Shown: in pieces, positions 8,100-17,474 of the stretch | Position numbering within the stretch: position 1 is the first letter of the stretch | Layout of the letters: every line of letters begins with the position of its first letter | From: Agromyces mariniharenae | GTDB taxonomy: Bacteria > Actinomycetota > Actinomycetes > Actinomycetales > Microbacteriaceae | Length of the DNA stretch: 64,000 nucleotides | NCBI RefSeq assembly: GCF_008122505.1 | Contig: NZ_VSSB01000001.1 | Span: 2,786,493 to 2,850,492 of the forward strand | Reading direction: 5' to 3' | Notes under the pieces: model-generated | What the model saw: only the letters and a program-made list of their open reading frames with translations | What the model was told of the DNA's origin: nothing | Database searches by the model: none | Position numbers and translations under genes: made by a program

Positions 8100-8108
8100 G
8101 CTCAGCGC
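8093..8108. terminator. Bidirectional terminator palindrome
   Basis: A perfect 16-base palindrome (GCGCTGAGCTCAGCGC) that contains both stop codons of the converging genes. Confidence 0.6.
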
Positions 8109-8698
8109 ACCGGCCGGTACACGAGGTGCGTCACGAGCGACGTGCCGCGTGCCGACACCTGCTCGAACCGCTGCCGCGGGACGCCCTCGAAGAGGCGCTC
8201 GCCGGCGCCGAGGACGGCCGGCGAGACGTGCACGCGCAGCTCGTCGATGAGGCCGGCGGCGAGGAACTGGTTCACGGTCGACGCGCCGCCCGCGACCGCG
8301 ACGTTGCGCTCGCCCGCCGCCGCGCGTGCCCGCTCGAGCGCCGCGTGGATGCCATCGGTCACGAAGTGGAACGTGGTGCCGCCCTCCATGGGGACCGGCT
8401 CGCGCTCCCGATGCCCGAGCACGAACACGGGTCCGTGGTACGGCGGCTCGTCGCCCCACCACCCCTTCCAGTCGAGGTCCCACTCGCCGCGGTCGGGTCC
8501 GAACATGTTGCGGCCCATGATGAACGCGCCCGCGTCGACGATGGCGTCGACCTCGGCCCGGTTCTCGTCGGCCGCGTCGAACATCCAGGCGTGCAGCCAG
8601 CCCTCGTCGATGTCGCCGAGCGGCTGCTCGAGGCTCTGGTCGATCCCGGCTGAGTAGCCGTCCATGGAGACGGAGATGTCGCACGTGACGATGGGCAT
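8102..8698 (-). CDS. Dihydrofolate reductase/RibD-C family protein
   Basis: A 198-residue member of the second RibD-C group, often annotated as 'dihydrofolate reductase family'. It shows ISVSMDGYSAG at the N-terminus, FIMGRNMFGP, the nucleotide-binding NVAVAGGASTVNQFLAAGLIDELRVHVSPAVLGAGERLF, and ends VTHLVYRPVR. A perfect GAGGAGG lies nine bases ahead of the ATG at 8698. It converges on the RibD-C gene of the folE operon, so two different RibD-C reductases end at the same spot. The substrate is unknown. Confidence 0.88.
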   Translation of the reverse strand: MPIVTCDISVSMDGYSAGIDQSLEQPLGDIDEGWLHAWMFDAADENRAEVDAIVDAGAFIMGRNMFGPDRGEWDLDWKGWWGDEPPYHGPVFVLGHREREPVPMEGGTTFHFVTDGIHAALERARAAAGERNVAVAGGASTVNQFLAAGLIDELRVHVSPAVLGAGERLFEGVPRQRFEQVSARGTSLVTHLVYRPVR

Positions 8699-8768
8699 GG
8701 TGTTCCTCCTCGAACGAGTCCACGGTCGCAACTGGTGCGAGCCTACGAGGAACCGCCGACGCCGGCGA

Positions 8769-10409
8769 TCAGGCCGCGATGGCGTGCGCGTCGAGGATCG
8801 TGTAGCTGTAGCCCTGCTCTGCGAGGAACCGCTGGCGGTTCTGCGCGAAGTCCTGGTCGACCGTGTCGCGGGCGACGAGCGTGTAGAAGTTCGCCGAGAG
8901 GCCCGACTCCTTGGGGCGGAGCAGGCGGCCGAGGCGCTGCGCCTCCTCCTGGCGCGAACCGAACGAGCCCGACACCTGGATGGCGACGGTCGCCTCAGGG
9001 AGGTCGACCGAGAAGTTCGCGACCTTCGACACGACCAGCACGGGCGTACGGCCGTCGCGGAACTCCTGGAACAGCCGCTCCCGCTCGTCGACCGGCGTCG
9101 CACCGGTGAGCTGGGGGGCGTCGAGCGCCTCGGCGAGCTCGTCGATCTGGTCGAGGTACTGGCCGATCACGAGGATCCGCTCGCCCTCGTGCCGCGCGAC
9201 GAGCTGTCGCACCACGTCGAGCTTCGCCGGCGCGGTGGCGGCGAGCCGGTAGCGCTCGTCGTCGGCGGATGCCGCGTACGCGAGCCGCTCGGACTGGGGC
9301 AGGTCGATGCGCACCTCGTAGCAGGCCGCGGGCGAGATGAAGCCCTGCGCCTCGATCTCCTTCCACGGGGCGTCGAACCGCTTGGGGCCGATGAGCGAGA
9401 ACACGTCGCCCTCGCGGCCGTCCTCGCGCACGAGCGTCGCGGTCAGGCCGAGCCGGCGGCGGGCCTGGAGCTCGGCGGTCAGCTTGAACACGGGCGCGGG
9501 CAGCAGGTGCACCTCGTCGTAGACCACGAGGCCCCAGTCGAGCGCGTCGAGGAGCGCCAGGTGGGCGTACTCGCCCTTCCGCTTGGCGGTGAGGATCTGG
9601 TACGTCGCGATCGTGACGGGCTTCACCTCCTTCACCTGCCCCGAGTACTCGCCGATCTCCTCGGCGGTGAGGCTCGTGCGCTTGAGGAGCTCGTCGCGCC
9701 ACTGCCGGGCGGAGACGGTGTTCGTGACGAGGATGAGGGTCGTGGTCTTGGCGGTCGCCATCGCACCCGCGCCCACGAGCGTCTTGCCCGCGCCGCACGG
9801 CAGCACGACCACGCCCGAACCGCCGTCGAAGAAGTTGTCGACGGCCTTCTGCTGGTAGTCGCGCAGGTGCCAGTCGTGCTGGTCGAGGTCGATCTCGTGC
9901 GGCGTGCCCGGCGTGTAGCCGGCGAGGTCCTCGGCGGGCCAGCCGAGCTTCACGAGCTCCTGCTTGAGCTGGCCGCGCGCCCACGCCTCCACGAGGAAGC
10001 TCGAGTCGTCGAGGCGCTCGGTCAGGAGCGGCGCGATCCGCTTCGCGTTGGCCACCTCGGTGAGCACCGCGATGTCGTCGCTGTGCAGGCGCAGCGCGCC
10101 GTCGTCGGTGCGGTCGACGACGAGCCGGCCGTAGCGCGCGACGGTCTCGCGCATGTCGACGGACACCGTCTGCGGGACCGGGAACTTCGCGTACCGCTCG
10201 AGCGTGCCGAGCATGTCGTCGGCGTCGTGCCCCGCCGCCCGCGCGTTCCACAGGCCGAGCCGCGTGATGCGGTAGGTGTGCACGTGCTCGGGTGCGCGCT
10301 CGAGCTCGGCGAAGACCGCGAGGTCGTGCCGCGCGTCCTCGGCGAGGGGATGCGCGACCTCGAGGAGCACGGTCCGGTCGCTCTGCACGATGAGGGGGCC
10401 GTCTGACAT
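8769..10409 (-). CDS. XPB/Ssl2-type DNA repair helicase
   Basis: A 546-residue superfamily-2 helicase. The N-terminal damage-recognition part (1-180) is followed by motif I VVLPCGAGKTLVGAGAMA, motif II VYDEVHLLPA (DEVH), motif III GLTATLVREDGREGDVF, the RED loop of XPB proteins, then ILVIGQYLDQIDEL and motif VI QRLGRLLRP. Bacterial XPB unwinds DNA 3' to 5'; a repair role is inferred from the family. The helicase-associated protein immediately upstream is its usual actinobacterial partner. Confidence 0.93.
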   Translation of the reverse strand: MSDGPLIVQSDRTVLLEVAHPLAEDARHDLAVFAELERAPEHVHTYRITRLGLWNARAAGHDADDMLGTLERYAKFPVPQTVSVDMRETVARYGRLVVDRTDDGALRLHSDDIAVLTEVANAKRIAPLLTERLDDSSFLVEAWARGQLKQELVKLGWPAEDLAGYTPGTPHEIDLDQHDWHLRDYQQKAVDNFFDGGSGVVVLPCGAGKTLVGAGAMATAKTTTLILVTNTVSARQWRDELLKRTSLTAEEIGEYSGQVKEVKPVTIATYQILTAKRKGEYAHLALLDALDWGLVVYDEVHLLPAPVFKLTAELQARRRLGLTATLVREDGREGDVFSLIGPKRFDAPWKEIEAQGFISPAACYEVRIDLPQSERLAYAASADDERYRLAATAPAKLDVVRQLVARHEGERILVIGQYLDQIDELAEALDAPQLTGATPVDERERLFQEFRDGRTPVLVVSKVANFSVDLPEATVAIQVSGSFGSRQEEAQRLGRLLRPKESGLSANFYTLVARDTVDQDFAQNRQRFLAEQGYSYTILDAHAIAA

Positions 10410-10509
10410 AACCGTCGAGTCTACGCCTGCTTCGTGACGTGACGGCCGACGTCGCGGGTCGAGGAGCGCCGGGCGGAGCCGGACGCGTCTCGAAACCCGT
10501 GCACGCGGC

Positions 10510-12375
10510 TCAGACGTTCGTGGGCGCCGGCGACACCGCGGCGATGGCCGACAGCGGCAGCGTTCGCTCGATGTCGGCCTTGCGATCGCGGGCACGCAGG
10601 CGGCCGTTCGCGACGCTCGCGGGCGCCAGCAGGTAGTCGGCGGTCTGGCCGCCGGGCATGCGCACGGTGACCGTGAGCGTCTCCTTGGCGCGGGCCGCCG
10701 CCTCGAGCTGGCGTGCGAGCCACGCCTGCTCGGTCGCGCCCTCGTCGCCGGTGGCGAGCACGCGGTCGAGCATCGCGGCGATCGGGTCGGTCTTCGGCGG
10801 CGGAGCGGGCGCGGGCGCGAGTCGGTGGCGCTTCAGACGGATGATGTCGCCGTTCGCGTCCTCGGCGGCCACGGGGTACTTCGCGTCGGAGAGCGCCCAG
10901 AACACCACGTCGGGCGTGAACCGCGAGAGCAGGCGGTGCGGGCCCGTCTGCCGGAGCCCGAGCGAGGTGAGCGACTGGTCGACCGCGAGCGTGCGCACGA
11001 GCTGCTCGTCGTCGGAGCGGATGGACGCGCGCGCCGGGGCATCCGCCTCGTCGGCCGCGGCGACCCGCACCGAGCCGAACCGCGTCGACGCCTCGGCCAC
11101 GAGGTACTCGAGCGGCTGCGGGATGCCCGTCAGCGACAGCCCGCCGAGGAACTCGAGGATCGACTCGGCCGACTCGCCGGCGGCCAGGCCGCGGTTCACG
11201 GATGCCGCGTTGATGCGATAGGTCGATGCGAGGTCGCGCCCCTCGACGTCCGCGAACCCGCGCAGCCTGCCGTCGAGCGCGGGCTCGAGCGGACCGGGGG
11301 AGACGACCGTGAGGTCGTGCTGCAGGTACACCTTGTCGACCTGCGCCGGGAAGTGCGCGGCGAGCGTCCGCGCGGCGCGGTCGATGTCGCCGGCGAGCAC
11401 GAGGCGGCCCGGCTCGATGGGCTCGCCCGCCACCGCGAGCCCCAGCGCCTCGGCCTCGGCGACGAGCCGGTCGAGCCCGTCCTCGATCCAGCGGCCGCCC
11501 GCCGGGTAGAACCAGTGCACGTCGTCGCGCAGGTCGGTGGCCGTGAGGTTCTCGCTGCGCCGGGCGACGAGTTCGCGCAGCGGCGCCGGCACGCGGTCGC
11601 GCCAGCACTCGGCGAGGCGCCGCCAGCGCCGGGCTGCGCTCTGCTGCGTCCACTCCGCGCCGAGGTCGGACTCGAGCCAGAAGGCGCCGTCGCGCACCAC
11701 GAGGCCGGCCTCGTCGGCGCGGTGGAACAGCCGTGGGAGCGACTCGAGCGCGACGCCGCTCACCTCGGCGAGTCGCTTCGAGTCGGGCAGCGCGAGGCCG
11801 CCCTTCGCGAGCTCGCGGGCGGGCTGGTTGCCGAGCTCCGCGAGCAGCTCCGCGGTCGCCGCGACGGTCGCGTACGCGGTCTCGGCCGCGCGTCGCTCGA
11901 GCAGGCTGCGGTCGACGTCGTCGACGCCGACGAGCACGGGCGGAGCGGGGGCGGCGAGCTCGTCGGCCGGCGGGATGTCGCGCGGCGTGTGCACCCCGAT
12001 GCGGCCCGTGATCGCGGTGGGCACGTGCACATGGTCGTCGGAGTCCACCACCATCAGGAGCGCGGCGAGCTCATCGACGAGGGCGGGCGCGGCATCCGCC
12101 AGCTCGTCGGTGGCCCCGAGCTCCTGCAGCCTGCCGTGGACGGCCTCGAGCGTGGTGTCGCCGTGCTCGTCGGCCACGTCGGATGCCGCGGCGAGCACGG
12201 CGAGGTGGCGGCGGTCGAGCCGGCTCAGCGCGTGGTCGACGGAGTCGGGTGCGAGCAGCACCTCGGCGAGGTCGAAGAGGTCGCGCACGCCGGAGGCGTC
12301 GAACTCGCGCGCCTGCAGTGCCGACGCGAGTCCGGGTCGCGGCAGCCCCCTGAGTCGTGCGGCGAGCTCGAGCAT
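10510..12375 (-). CDS. Helicase-associated (XPB N-terminal-like) domain protein
   Basis: A 621-residue soluble protein with no nucleotide-binding motif. It matches the 'helicase-associated domain' proteins found beside XPB in actinobacteria: N-terminal LARHL-like helices (MLELAARLRGLPRPGL) and a C-terminal winged region (VFWALSDAKYPVAAED). It lies 100 bases upstream of the helicase gene in the same direction. Role inferred as a regulator or loader of XPB; no direct evidence. Confidence 0.75.
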   Translation of the reverse strand: MLELAARLRGLPRPGLASALQAREFDASGVRDLFDLAEVLLAPDSVDHALSRLDRRHLAVLAAASDVADEHGDTTLEAVHGRLQELGATDELADAAPALVDELAALLMVVDSDDHVHVPTAITGRIGVHTPRDIPPADELAAPAPPVLVGVDDVDRSLLERRAAETAYATVAATAELLAELGNQPARELAKGGLALPDSKRLAEVSGVALESLPRLFHRADEAGLVVRDGAFWLESDLGAEWTQQSAARRWRRLAECWRDRVPAPLRELVARRSENLTATDLRDDVHWFYPAGGRWIEDGLDRLVAEAEALGLAVAGEPIEPGRLVLAGDIDRAARTLAAHFPAQVDKVYLQHDLTVVSPGPLEPALDGRLRGFADVEGRDLASTYRINAASVNRGLAAGESAESILEFLGGLSLTGIPQPLEYLVAEASTRFGSVRVAAADEADAPARASIRSDDEQLVRTLAVDQSLTSLGLRQTGPHRLLSRFTPDVVFWALSDAKYPVAAEDANGDIIRLKRHRLAPAPAPPPKTDPIAAMLDRVLATGDEGATEQAWLARQLEAAARAKETLTVTVRMPGGQTADYLLAPASVANGRLRARDRKADIERTLPLSAIAAVSPAPTNV

Positions 12376-12385
12376 CGGCCGCCGG

Positions 12386-12661
12386 TCAGCTCGATCCGGC
12401 CCGGCCGGCGCGGGCTCGACGGACGCCGTTGACGATGAGGAGCGCGATGAGGAGGAGGAACGCGATGGGCAGCCCGAACAACGGGAGCGTGAGCACGATG
12501 GGCCAGACGCCCTGGCTGAAGCCGTCGTTCGCCCCGGCTCCGACGGCCGTGCCGATCATGACCGCGATGAACGCGAGGATCGAGAGCCCCACGATCGCGA
12601 CGAACATGTACGCGAGGATGCGCTCGGCGCGGTGCTGGGTCACGGGACCGGAATCGCTCAC
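12386..12661 (-). CDS. Small two-helix membrane protein
   Basis: A 91-residue protein from a GTG start (VSDSGPVTQHRAERILAYM). Two transmembrane helices are visible: about 18-42 (FVAIVGLSILAFIAVMIGTAVGA) and about 53-80 (WPIVLTLPLFGLPIAFLLLIALLIV), then a basic tail (RRARAGRAGSS). GGGAAA precedes the GTG and TATTCT (minus strand, 12668-12673) sits six bases further upstream. The stop is ten bases ahead of the helicase-associated gene, so they may be cotranscribed. Function unknown. Confidence 0.75.
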   Translation of the reverse strand: MSDSGPVTQHRAERILAYMFVAIVGLSILAFIAVMIGTAVGAGANDGFSQGVWPIVLTLPLFGLPIAFLLLIALLIVNGVRRARAGRAGSS

Positions 12662-12769
12662 TTTCCCAGAATAGGGCAGGCGGCCGTCCTCGGGGTCGAG
12701 GACTCCTAGACTGGATGGAGCACGGCGACGCGGTCCAGCGCGCCCTCCGACGCGAGCGAGGTTCACACG

Positions 12770-13150
12770 ATGCCCACCGGCAAGGTCAAGTTCTACGACG
12801 AGGAGAAGGGGTTCGGCTTCATCAGCTCCGATGACGGCCAGGAGGTCTTCCTCCACGCGTCCGCCCTCCCCGCCGGCGCGACCGTGCGCAGCGGCACCCG
12901 CCTCGAGTTCGGCGTCGCCGAGGGCAAGCGCGGCGCGCAGGCCCTCTCGGTGCGCGTGCTCGACGCGCCGGTGAGCCTCACCAAGATCAACCGCAAGCCA
13001 GCCGACGACATGGCGATCATCGTCGAGGACGTCGTGAAGGTGCTCGACGGCATCGGCGCCGACCTGCGCCGCGGCCGCTACCCCGACAAGTCCAAGGCGC
13101 GCACGGTCGCAGCGGTGCTGCGCAAGGTGGCAGACGATCTGGATGCCTGA
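12770..13150 (+). CDS. Cold-shock domain protein with C-terminal extension
   Basis: A 126-residue single-stranded nucleic-acid-binding protein. The cold-shock domain (1-68) has RNP1 KGFGFISS and RNP2 VFLHASAL. A further 58 residues form a basic/helical extension (VSLTKINRKPADDMAIIVEDVVKVLDGI), as in long actinobacterial CspA-like proteins. A TAGACT box at 12707-12712 would give a leader of roughly 50 bases, which fits post-transcriptional control. It overlaps the DUF3027 gene by eight bases. Confidence 0.9.
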   Translation: MPTGKVKFYDEEKGFGFISSDDGQEVFLHASALPAGATVRSGTRLEFGVAEGKRGAQALSVRVLDAPVSLTKINRKPADDMAIIVEDVVKVLDGIGADLRRGRYPDKSKARTVAAVLRKVADDLDA

Positions 13151-13940
13151 GCCGACCGAGCAGACCGAGGCGCCGGCCGAGGCGGTCGAGGCATCCGAGG
13201 CGACGGATGCCGCGGACGCGGCCGAGTCGACGGATGCCGCGGGCGCGGCCGAGTCGGATGCCGCGGCACGGGCCGTGCCGGCCCCGGTGTTCGAGCCCGA
13301 CGCGGTGCTCCTCGACGCGGTCGACCTCGCTCGGCGCGCGCTCCTCGAGGTGACCGCGCCCGAGACGGTCGGATCGGTCGTCGGCCACCTCGTCGAGGAC
13401 GAGCACGTGCTCACGCTGCTCTTCGCCGCCGACCTCGCCGGCTACCCCGGCTGGCGCTGGAGCGTCACGATCGCCCGGGTGGACGACGCCGAGCCGACCG
13501 TGCTCGAGACCGAGCTCATGCCCGGCGACGCCGCACTGCTCGCGCCCGAGTGGATCCCGTGGTCGGAGCGCCTCGCCGAGTACCGCGCGGCCCAGGAGGC
13601 GGCCGCCGCAGCCGCTGCTGAGGCAGCGGGCGAGGACGACGGGGAGCCCGAGGGCGAGTCCGACGAGGACGAGGACGAGGACGGGGTCGACGAGTCCGAC
13701 CTCGACGACGAGTCCGATGACGACGACGAGGACGACGACGACGACGAGGACGACGAGGACGACCTCGACGACGACGAGGACGAGGACGACGAGTCCGACC
13801 TCGACGACGACGTCGAGCTCGACGCCGCGTTCGGACACGACGACGGGCACGACGAGTTCGACGGGATCGACATCGACGCGCTCGACGACTCGGCCGACGC
13901 GGACGAGTCCGAGGATCAGCCGGCCGACCCGGCCTCCTGA
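13143..13940 (+). CDS. DUF3027-type protein with long acidic tail
   Basis: A 265-residue protein. Residues 1-45 are Ala/Glu-rich; about 50-150 form the folded part (VFEPDAVLLDAVDLARRALLEV, GYPGWRWSVTIARVDD, EWIPWSERLAEYR) typical of DUF3027, usually found beside csp in actinobacteria. The C-terminal 100 residues are almost entirely Asp and Glu with a few Ser, encoded by GAC/GAG runs (13650-13930). The tail may act as a polyanionic mimic or be disordered. Translation is probably coupled to csp. Confidence 0.75.
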   Translation: MPEPTEQTEAPAEAVEASEATDAADAAESTDAAGAAESDAAARAVPAPVFEPDAVLLDAVDLARRALLEVTAPETVGSVVGHLVEDEHVLTLLFAADLAGYPGWRWSVTIARVDDAEPTVLETELMPGDAALLAPEWIPWSERLAEYRAAQEAAAAAAAEAAGEDDGEPEGESDEDEDEDGVDESDLDDESDDDDEDDDDDEDDEDDLDDDEDEDDESDLDDDVELDAAFGHDDGHDEFDGIDIDALDDSADADESEDQPADPAS

Positions 13941-14182
13941 CGCGCGGCGCGTCGGCGGATCAGCTGCACCACGACGAGCCCGATCACGCCGAGGGCGAGC
14001 CCGGTGACGGCCGCCCACAGCAGCCAGCCGAGCCCGGCGGCCTCGAGCTGGGCTCGGAAGACGAGCGACGCGACGAGCGCGACGAGCCACGCGACGGTGC
14101 CGACGAGCACCGCCTTGCGGGCGTCGGCCCGTGCCGGCGCCGGATCGGGACGTCGCTCCGACTCGCTCAGCCAGAGGCGCAC
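13916..14182 (-). CDS. DUF2530 small membrane protein
   Basis: An 88-residue protein from a GTG at 14182 (VRLWLSESERRPDPAPARADARKAVLVG). Two transmembrane helices: about 27-45 (VGTVAWLVALVASLVF) and 55-75 (LLWAAVTGLALGVIGLVVV), followed by RRRAAR. It matches actinobacterial DUF2530. The GTG lies five bases past the serC stop, so it is the downstream member of a serC operon, and its 3' end overlaps DUF3027 by 25 bases tail to tail. Confidence 0.8.
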   Translation of the reverse strand: MRLWLSESERRPDPAPARADARKAVLVGTVAWLVALVASLVFRAQLEAAGLGWLLWAAVTGLALGVIGLVVVQLIRRRAARQEAGSAG

Positions 14183-14187
14183 GGGGC

Positions 14188-15312
<1,125 letters not shown>

Positions 15313-15371
15313 CTAGCGAGGGGGTGGTGGCCGCTAGGCTTGATGACGGGCTGCGACAGGGAGGGCTTCCG

Positions 15372-16064
15372 GTGACCGATCTCATCGACACGACGGAGAT
15401 GTACCTCCGCACGATCCTCGACCTCGAGGAGGAGAACATCGTGCCGCTGCGCGCCCGGATCTCCGAGCGCCTCGGCCACTCCGGCCCCACCGTGTCGCAG
15501 ACGGTCGCGCGCATGGAGCGCGACGGCCTCGTGGTCGTCTCGGGCGACCGCCACCTCGAGCTCACGCCCGCCGGCCGCAGCAAGGCCGTGCACGTCATGC
15601 GCAAGCATCGCCTCGCCGAGCGGCTCCTCGCCGACGTCATCGGCCTCGACTGGGAATACGTCCACGACGAGGCATGCCGCTGGGAGCACGTGATGAGCGA
15701 GCAGGTCGAGCGCCGGCTCATCGAGCTGCTCGGCCAGCCGCGCGAGTCGCCGTACGGCAACCCCATCCCGGGGCTGGAGGAGCTCGGCGTCCCCGCGGCC
15801 GATCCGTTCATGTCGGGCGTCGTCCGCGTGCTCGACGCGGTGACGGCGAGCGACGAGCCCGTGCGGGGCGTCGTCCGCCGCCTCGGGGAGCCCGTGCAGT
15901 TCGACCCCGAGCTGCTCTCGCAGCTCAAGCAGGCGGGCATCGTGCCCGGCGCGAAGGCGGTCTTCAGCTCCGCCGGCCCCTACGTCCTGGTCGAGGTCGA
16001 CGGCGTCGACGGCGGGCTCGAACTGCCGTCCGAAGTCGCCGGCCACATCTTCGTCGCCGAATAA
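15372..16064 (+). CDS. DtxR/IdeR-family metal-dependent repressor
   Basis: A 230-residue regulator from a GTG with GGGAGGG upstream. The N-terminal helix-turn-helix (DTTEMYLRTILDLEEENIVPLRARISERLGHSGPTVSQTVARMERDGLV) is followed by the metal-binding dimerisation domain (KHRLAERLLADVIGLDWEYVHDEACRWEHVMS), which holds Cys, His and Glu ligands, and an SH3-like C-terminal domain (about 155-230). This is the full three-domain IdeR layout, which senses Fe(II) or Mn(II). Its targets are not visible here; the divergent serC is unlikely to be one. Confidence 0.93.
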   Translation: MTDLIDTTEMYLRTILDLEEENIVPLRARISERLGHSGPTVSQTVARMERDGLVVVSGDRHLELTPAGRSKAVHVMRKHRLAERLLADVIGLDWEYVHDEACRWEHVMSEQVERRLIELLGQPRESPYGNPIPGLEELGVPAADPFMSGVVRVLDAVTASDEPVRGVVRRLGEPVQFDPELLSQLKQAGIVPGAKAVFSSAGPYVLVEVDGVDGGLELPSEVAGHIFVAE

Positions 16065-16133
16065 ATCCCTGATCACGGCCACACCGTGATCGGAATGTGA
16101 CATTCGGGCCTGCCTCGCGTATTGTCGTTCGGG

Positions 16134-16275
16134 TCCGCCGGCACGAAGCCGGTCGGCGGAACAGGATCGAGATCGCCCCCAGGCACCCACCGCTCGATTC
16201 AGAACCCGTGACGCGCCGCGTGCGCACGAGGTGGGACGACCGCAACCCGGGTCGTGGGGCGGCGGAGGACACGTT
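16134..16275 (+). promoter_or_regulatory. Structured 5' leader of the NlpC/P60 gene
   Basis: About 210 bases separate the dtxR stop from the TTG start. A stem TCCGCCG (16134-16140) / CGGCGGA (16154-16160) is followed by AAC, and a second stem ACGACC (16236-16241) / GGTCGT (16250-16255) sits just ahead of the GGAGGA ribosome site (16265-16270). The first stem resembles the leader stem of the CHAP gene. It does not match the c-di-AMP (ydaO) riboswitch consensus as I know it. Function unproven. Confidence 0.4.
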
Positions 16276-17115
16276 TTGGCTCGAATCTCCCGGCGAGGCG
16301 CCACCCGTACCGGCGCTCGCAGGGCCCTCGTGACGGCGCATGCCGCACCCAAGGCCCCAGCCCCCAGATCCACCGACCTCGCCGCGAAGGCCTCCTCCGC
16401 GGCACCGCTCCCCTCGACCGCCCGTCGCCTTCGCCGCGGCGGGGTCGCGAACATCGTAGTCATGACCGTCGCCGCCGGCATCGTCGGCACGCTGGCGATC
16501 CCGGCCTACGCGTTCGCGCCGGGCTCCCAGGGGCCGCAGTTCGGCACCACCGCCGAGACGTCGCTCACGAAGGCGCAGGCCCAGTCCGTCGAGGTGACCG
16601 ATGACGTCGTCGCCGCGCAGGCCTCCAAGGACACCTTCTCCGTCACCACCGGCGAGGAGATCCGCGCTGCCGAAGAGGCCGAGGCCGCCCGACTGGCCGC
16701 CGAGGCGGAGATGGCCTCCTACGCCGCCGCCTATTCCGGCCTCTCCGCCGACGAGCTCGCCGCGAACCCGGTCTACGGCTCCGCCGACCCGTCGAGCGTC
16801 TACGCCGTCGCCCAGCAGTACCTCGGCGTGCCGTACGTCTACGGCGGCGCAACGCCGGCCGGCTTCGACTGCTCGGGCCTCGTCAAGTACGTCTACGCGC
16901 AGTTCGGCATCAACCTCCCCCACTCGTCCTCCGCGCAGGGTGCGGCCGGCACGCAGATCCCCGAGTCGCAGGCGGTTCCCGGCGACCTCGTGGTGATGTC
17001 CGGGCACATCGGCTTCTACGCGGGCAACGGCCAGATCCTGCACGCGCCCTACGAGGGAACCGTCGTGCGCATCCAGCCGATCTGGACGAGCGACTACTGG
17101 ATCGTGCGCATCTGA
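16276..17115 (+). CDS. Secreted NlpC/P60 peptidoglycan hydrolase
   Basis: A 279-residue exported endopeptidase that should cleave peptidoglycan stem peptides. Start chosen at TTG 16276 because GGAGGA lies six bases upstream; a GTG at 16330 has no comparable site. A long basic n-region precedes the signal helix (VVMTVAAGIVGTLAIPAYAFA, about residues 67-88). The middle holds SLTKAQAQSVEV and an Ala/Glu coiled region. The C-terminal NlpC/P60 domain has the catalytic Cys in FDCSGLVKYVYAQ, His in MSGHIGFY and the third residue in ILHAPYEG. It shares the AQAQ module with the CHAP protein at 18105. Confidence 0.92.
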   Translation: MARISRRGATRTGARRALVTAHAAPKAPAPRSTDLAAKASSAAPLPSTARRLRRGGVANIVVMTVAAGIVGTLAIPAYAFAPGSQGPQFGTTAETSLTKAQAQSVEVTDDVVAAQASKDTFSVTTGEEIRAAEEAEAARLAAEAEMASYAAAYSGLSADELAANPVYGSADPSSVYAVAQQYLGVPYVYGGATPAGFDCSGLVKYVYAQFGINLPHSSSAQGAAGTQIPESQAVPGDLVVMSGHIGFYAGNGQILHAPYEGTVVRIQPIWTSDYWIVRI

Positions 17116-17143
17116 GATGTGAACACCTCGTGACACGAAGCGG

Positions 17144-17177
17144 GAATGGCGCGCCGGAGGGTTCCGGTGCGCCATTC
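17144..17177 (+). terminator. Terminator of the NlpC/P60 gene
   Basis: A 14-bp stem with one G-U pair (17144-17157 GAATGGCGCGCCGG, 17164-17177 CCGGTGCGCCATTC) and a six-base loop, 28 bases after the stop. Confidence 0.9.
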
Positions 17178-17325
17178 GTGCTTTAGCCTTGAACCCTGAC
17201 GATCCGAGAACCGGGCAGGGGAAGCCGATGGTCGCGACGCGCAGCATCCATTCCACGGATGCGCGCGCGCAGTTCCGCCAACGGCACAGCAGTCAGCCGA
17301 GCACGATCCGGGCGAACACGCCGAC

Positions 17326-17350
17326 GGGCACTGTCGTAACGACGGTGCCC
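17326..17350 (+). other. Strong hairpin in a gene-free stretch
   Basis: Within the 297-base gap 17178-17474, positions 17326-17337 and 17339-17350 form a near-perfect 12-bp inverted repeat (GGGCACTGTCGT / ACGACGGTGCCC) followed by GTTCTTCGTCT. It looks like an intrinsic terminator although no gene ends there. It may end a small RNA or act as an attenuator for the HNH gene. Nothing else recognisable is in this gap. Confidence 0.5.
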
Positions 17351-17474
17351 GTTCTTCGTCTCCGGGCTGTTCCGCGACGCCTGATCGCCGCTCCTCCGGT
17401 GCGCCATGACGCGCGCTCGTCGTCGATCCGTTCACGCGGCTGGAAGCCATCCAGCACCGATCGAAAGGCACCCC

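Noticed and set aside
16096..16275. c-di-AMP (ydaO-type) riboswitch upstream of the NlpC/P60 gene
   Set aside because: A frequent association in actinobacteria, but the conserved blocks I would expect (GGGUGAAUC, CAGCUAACC, GUAAGC) are not visible. Reported instead as an unnamed structured leader.
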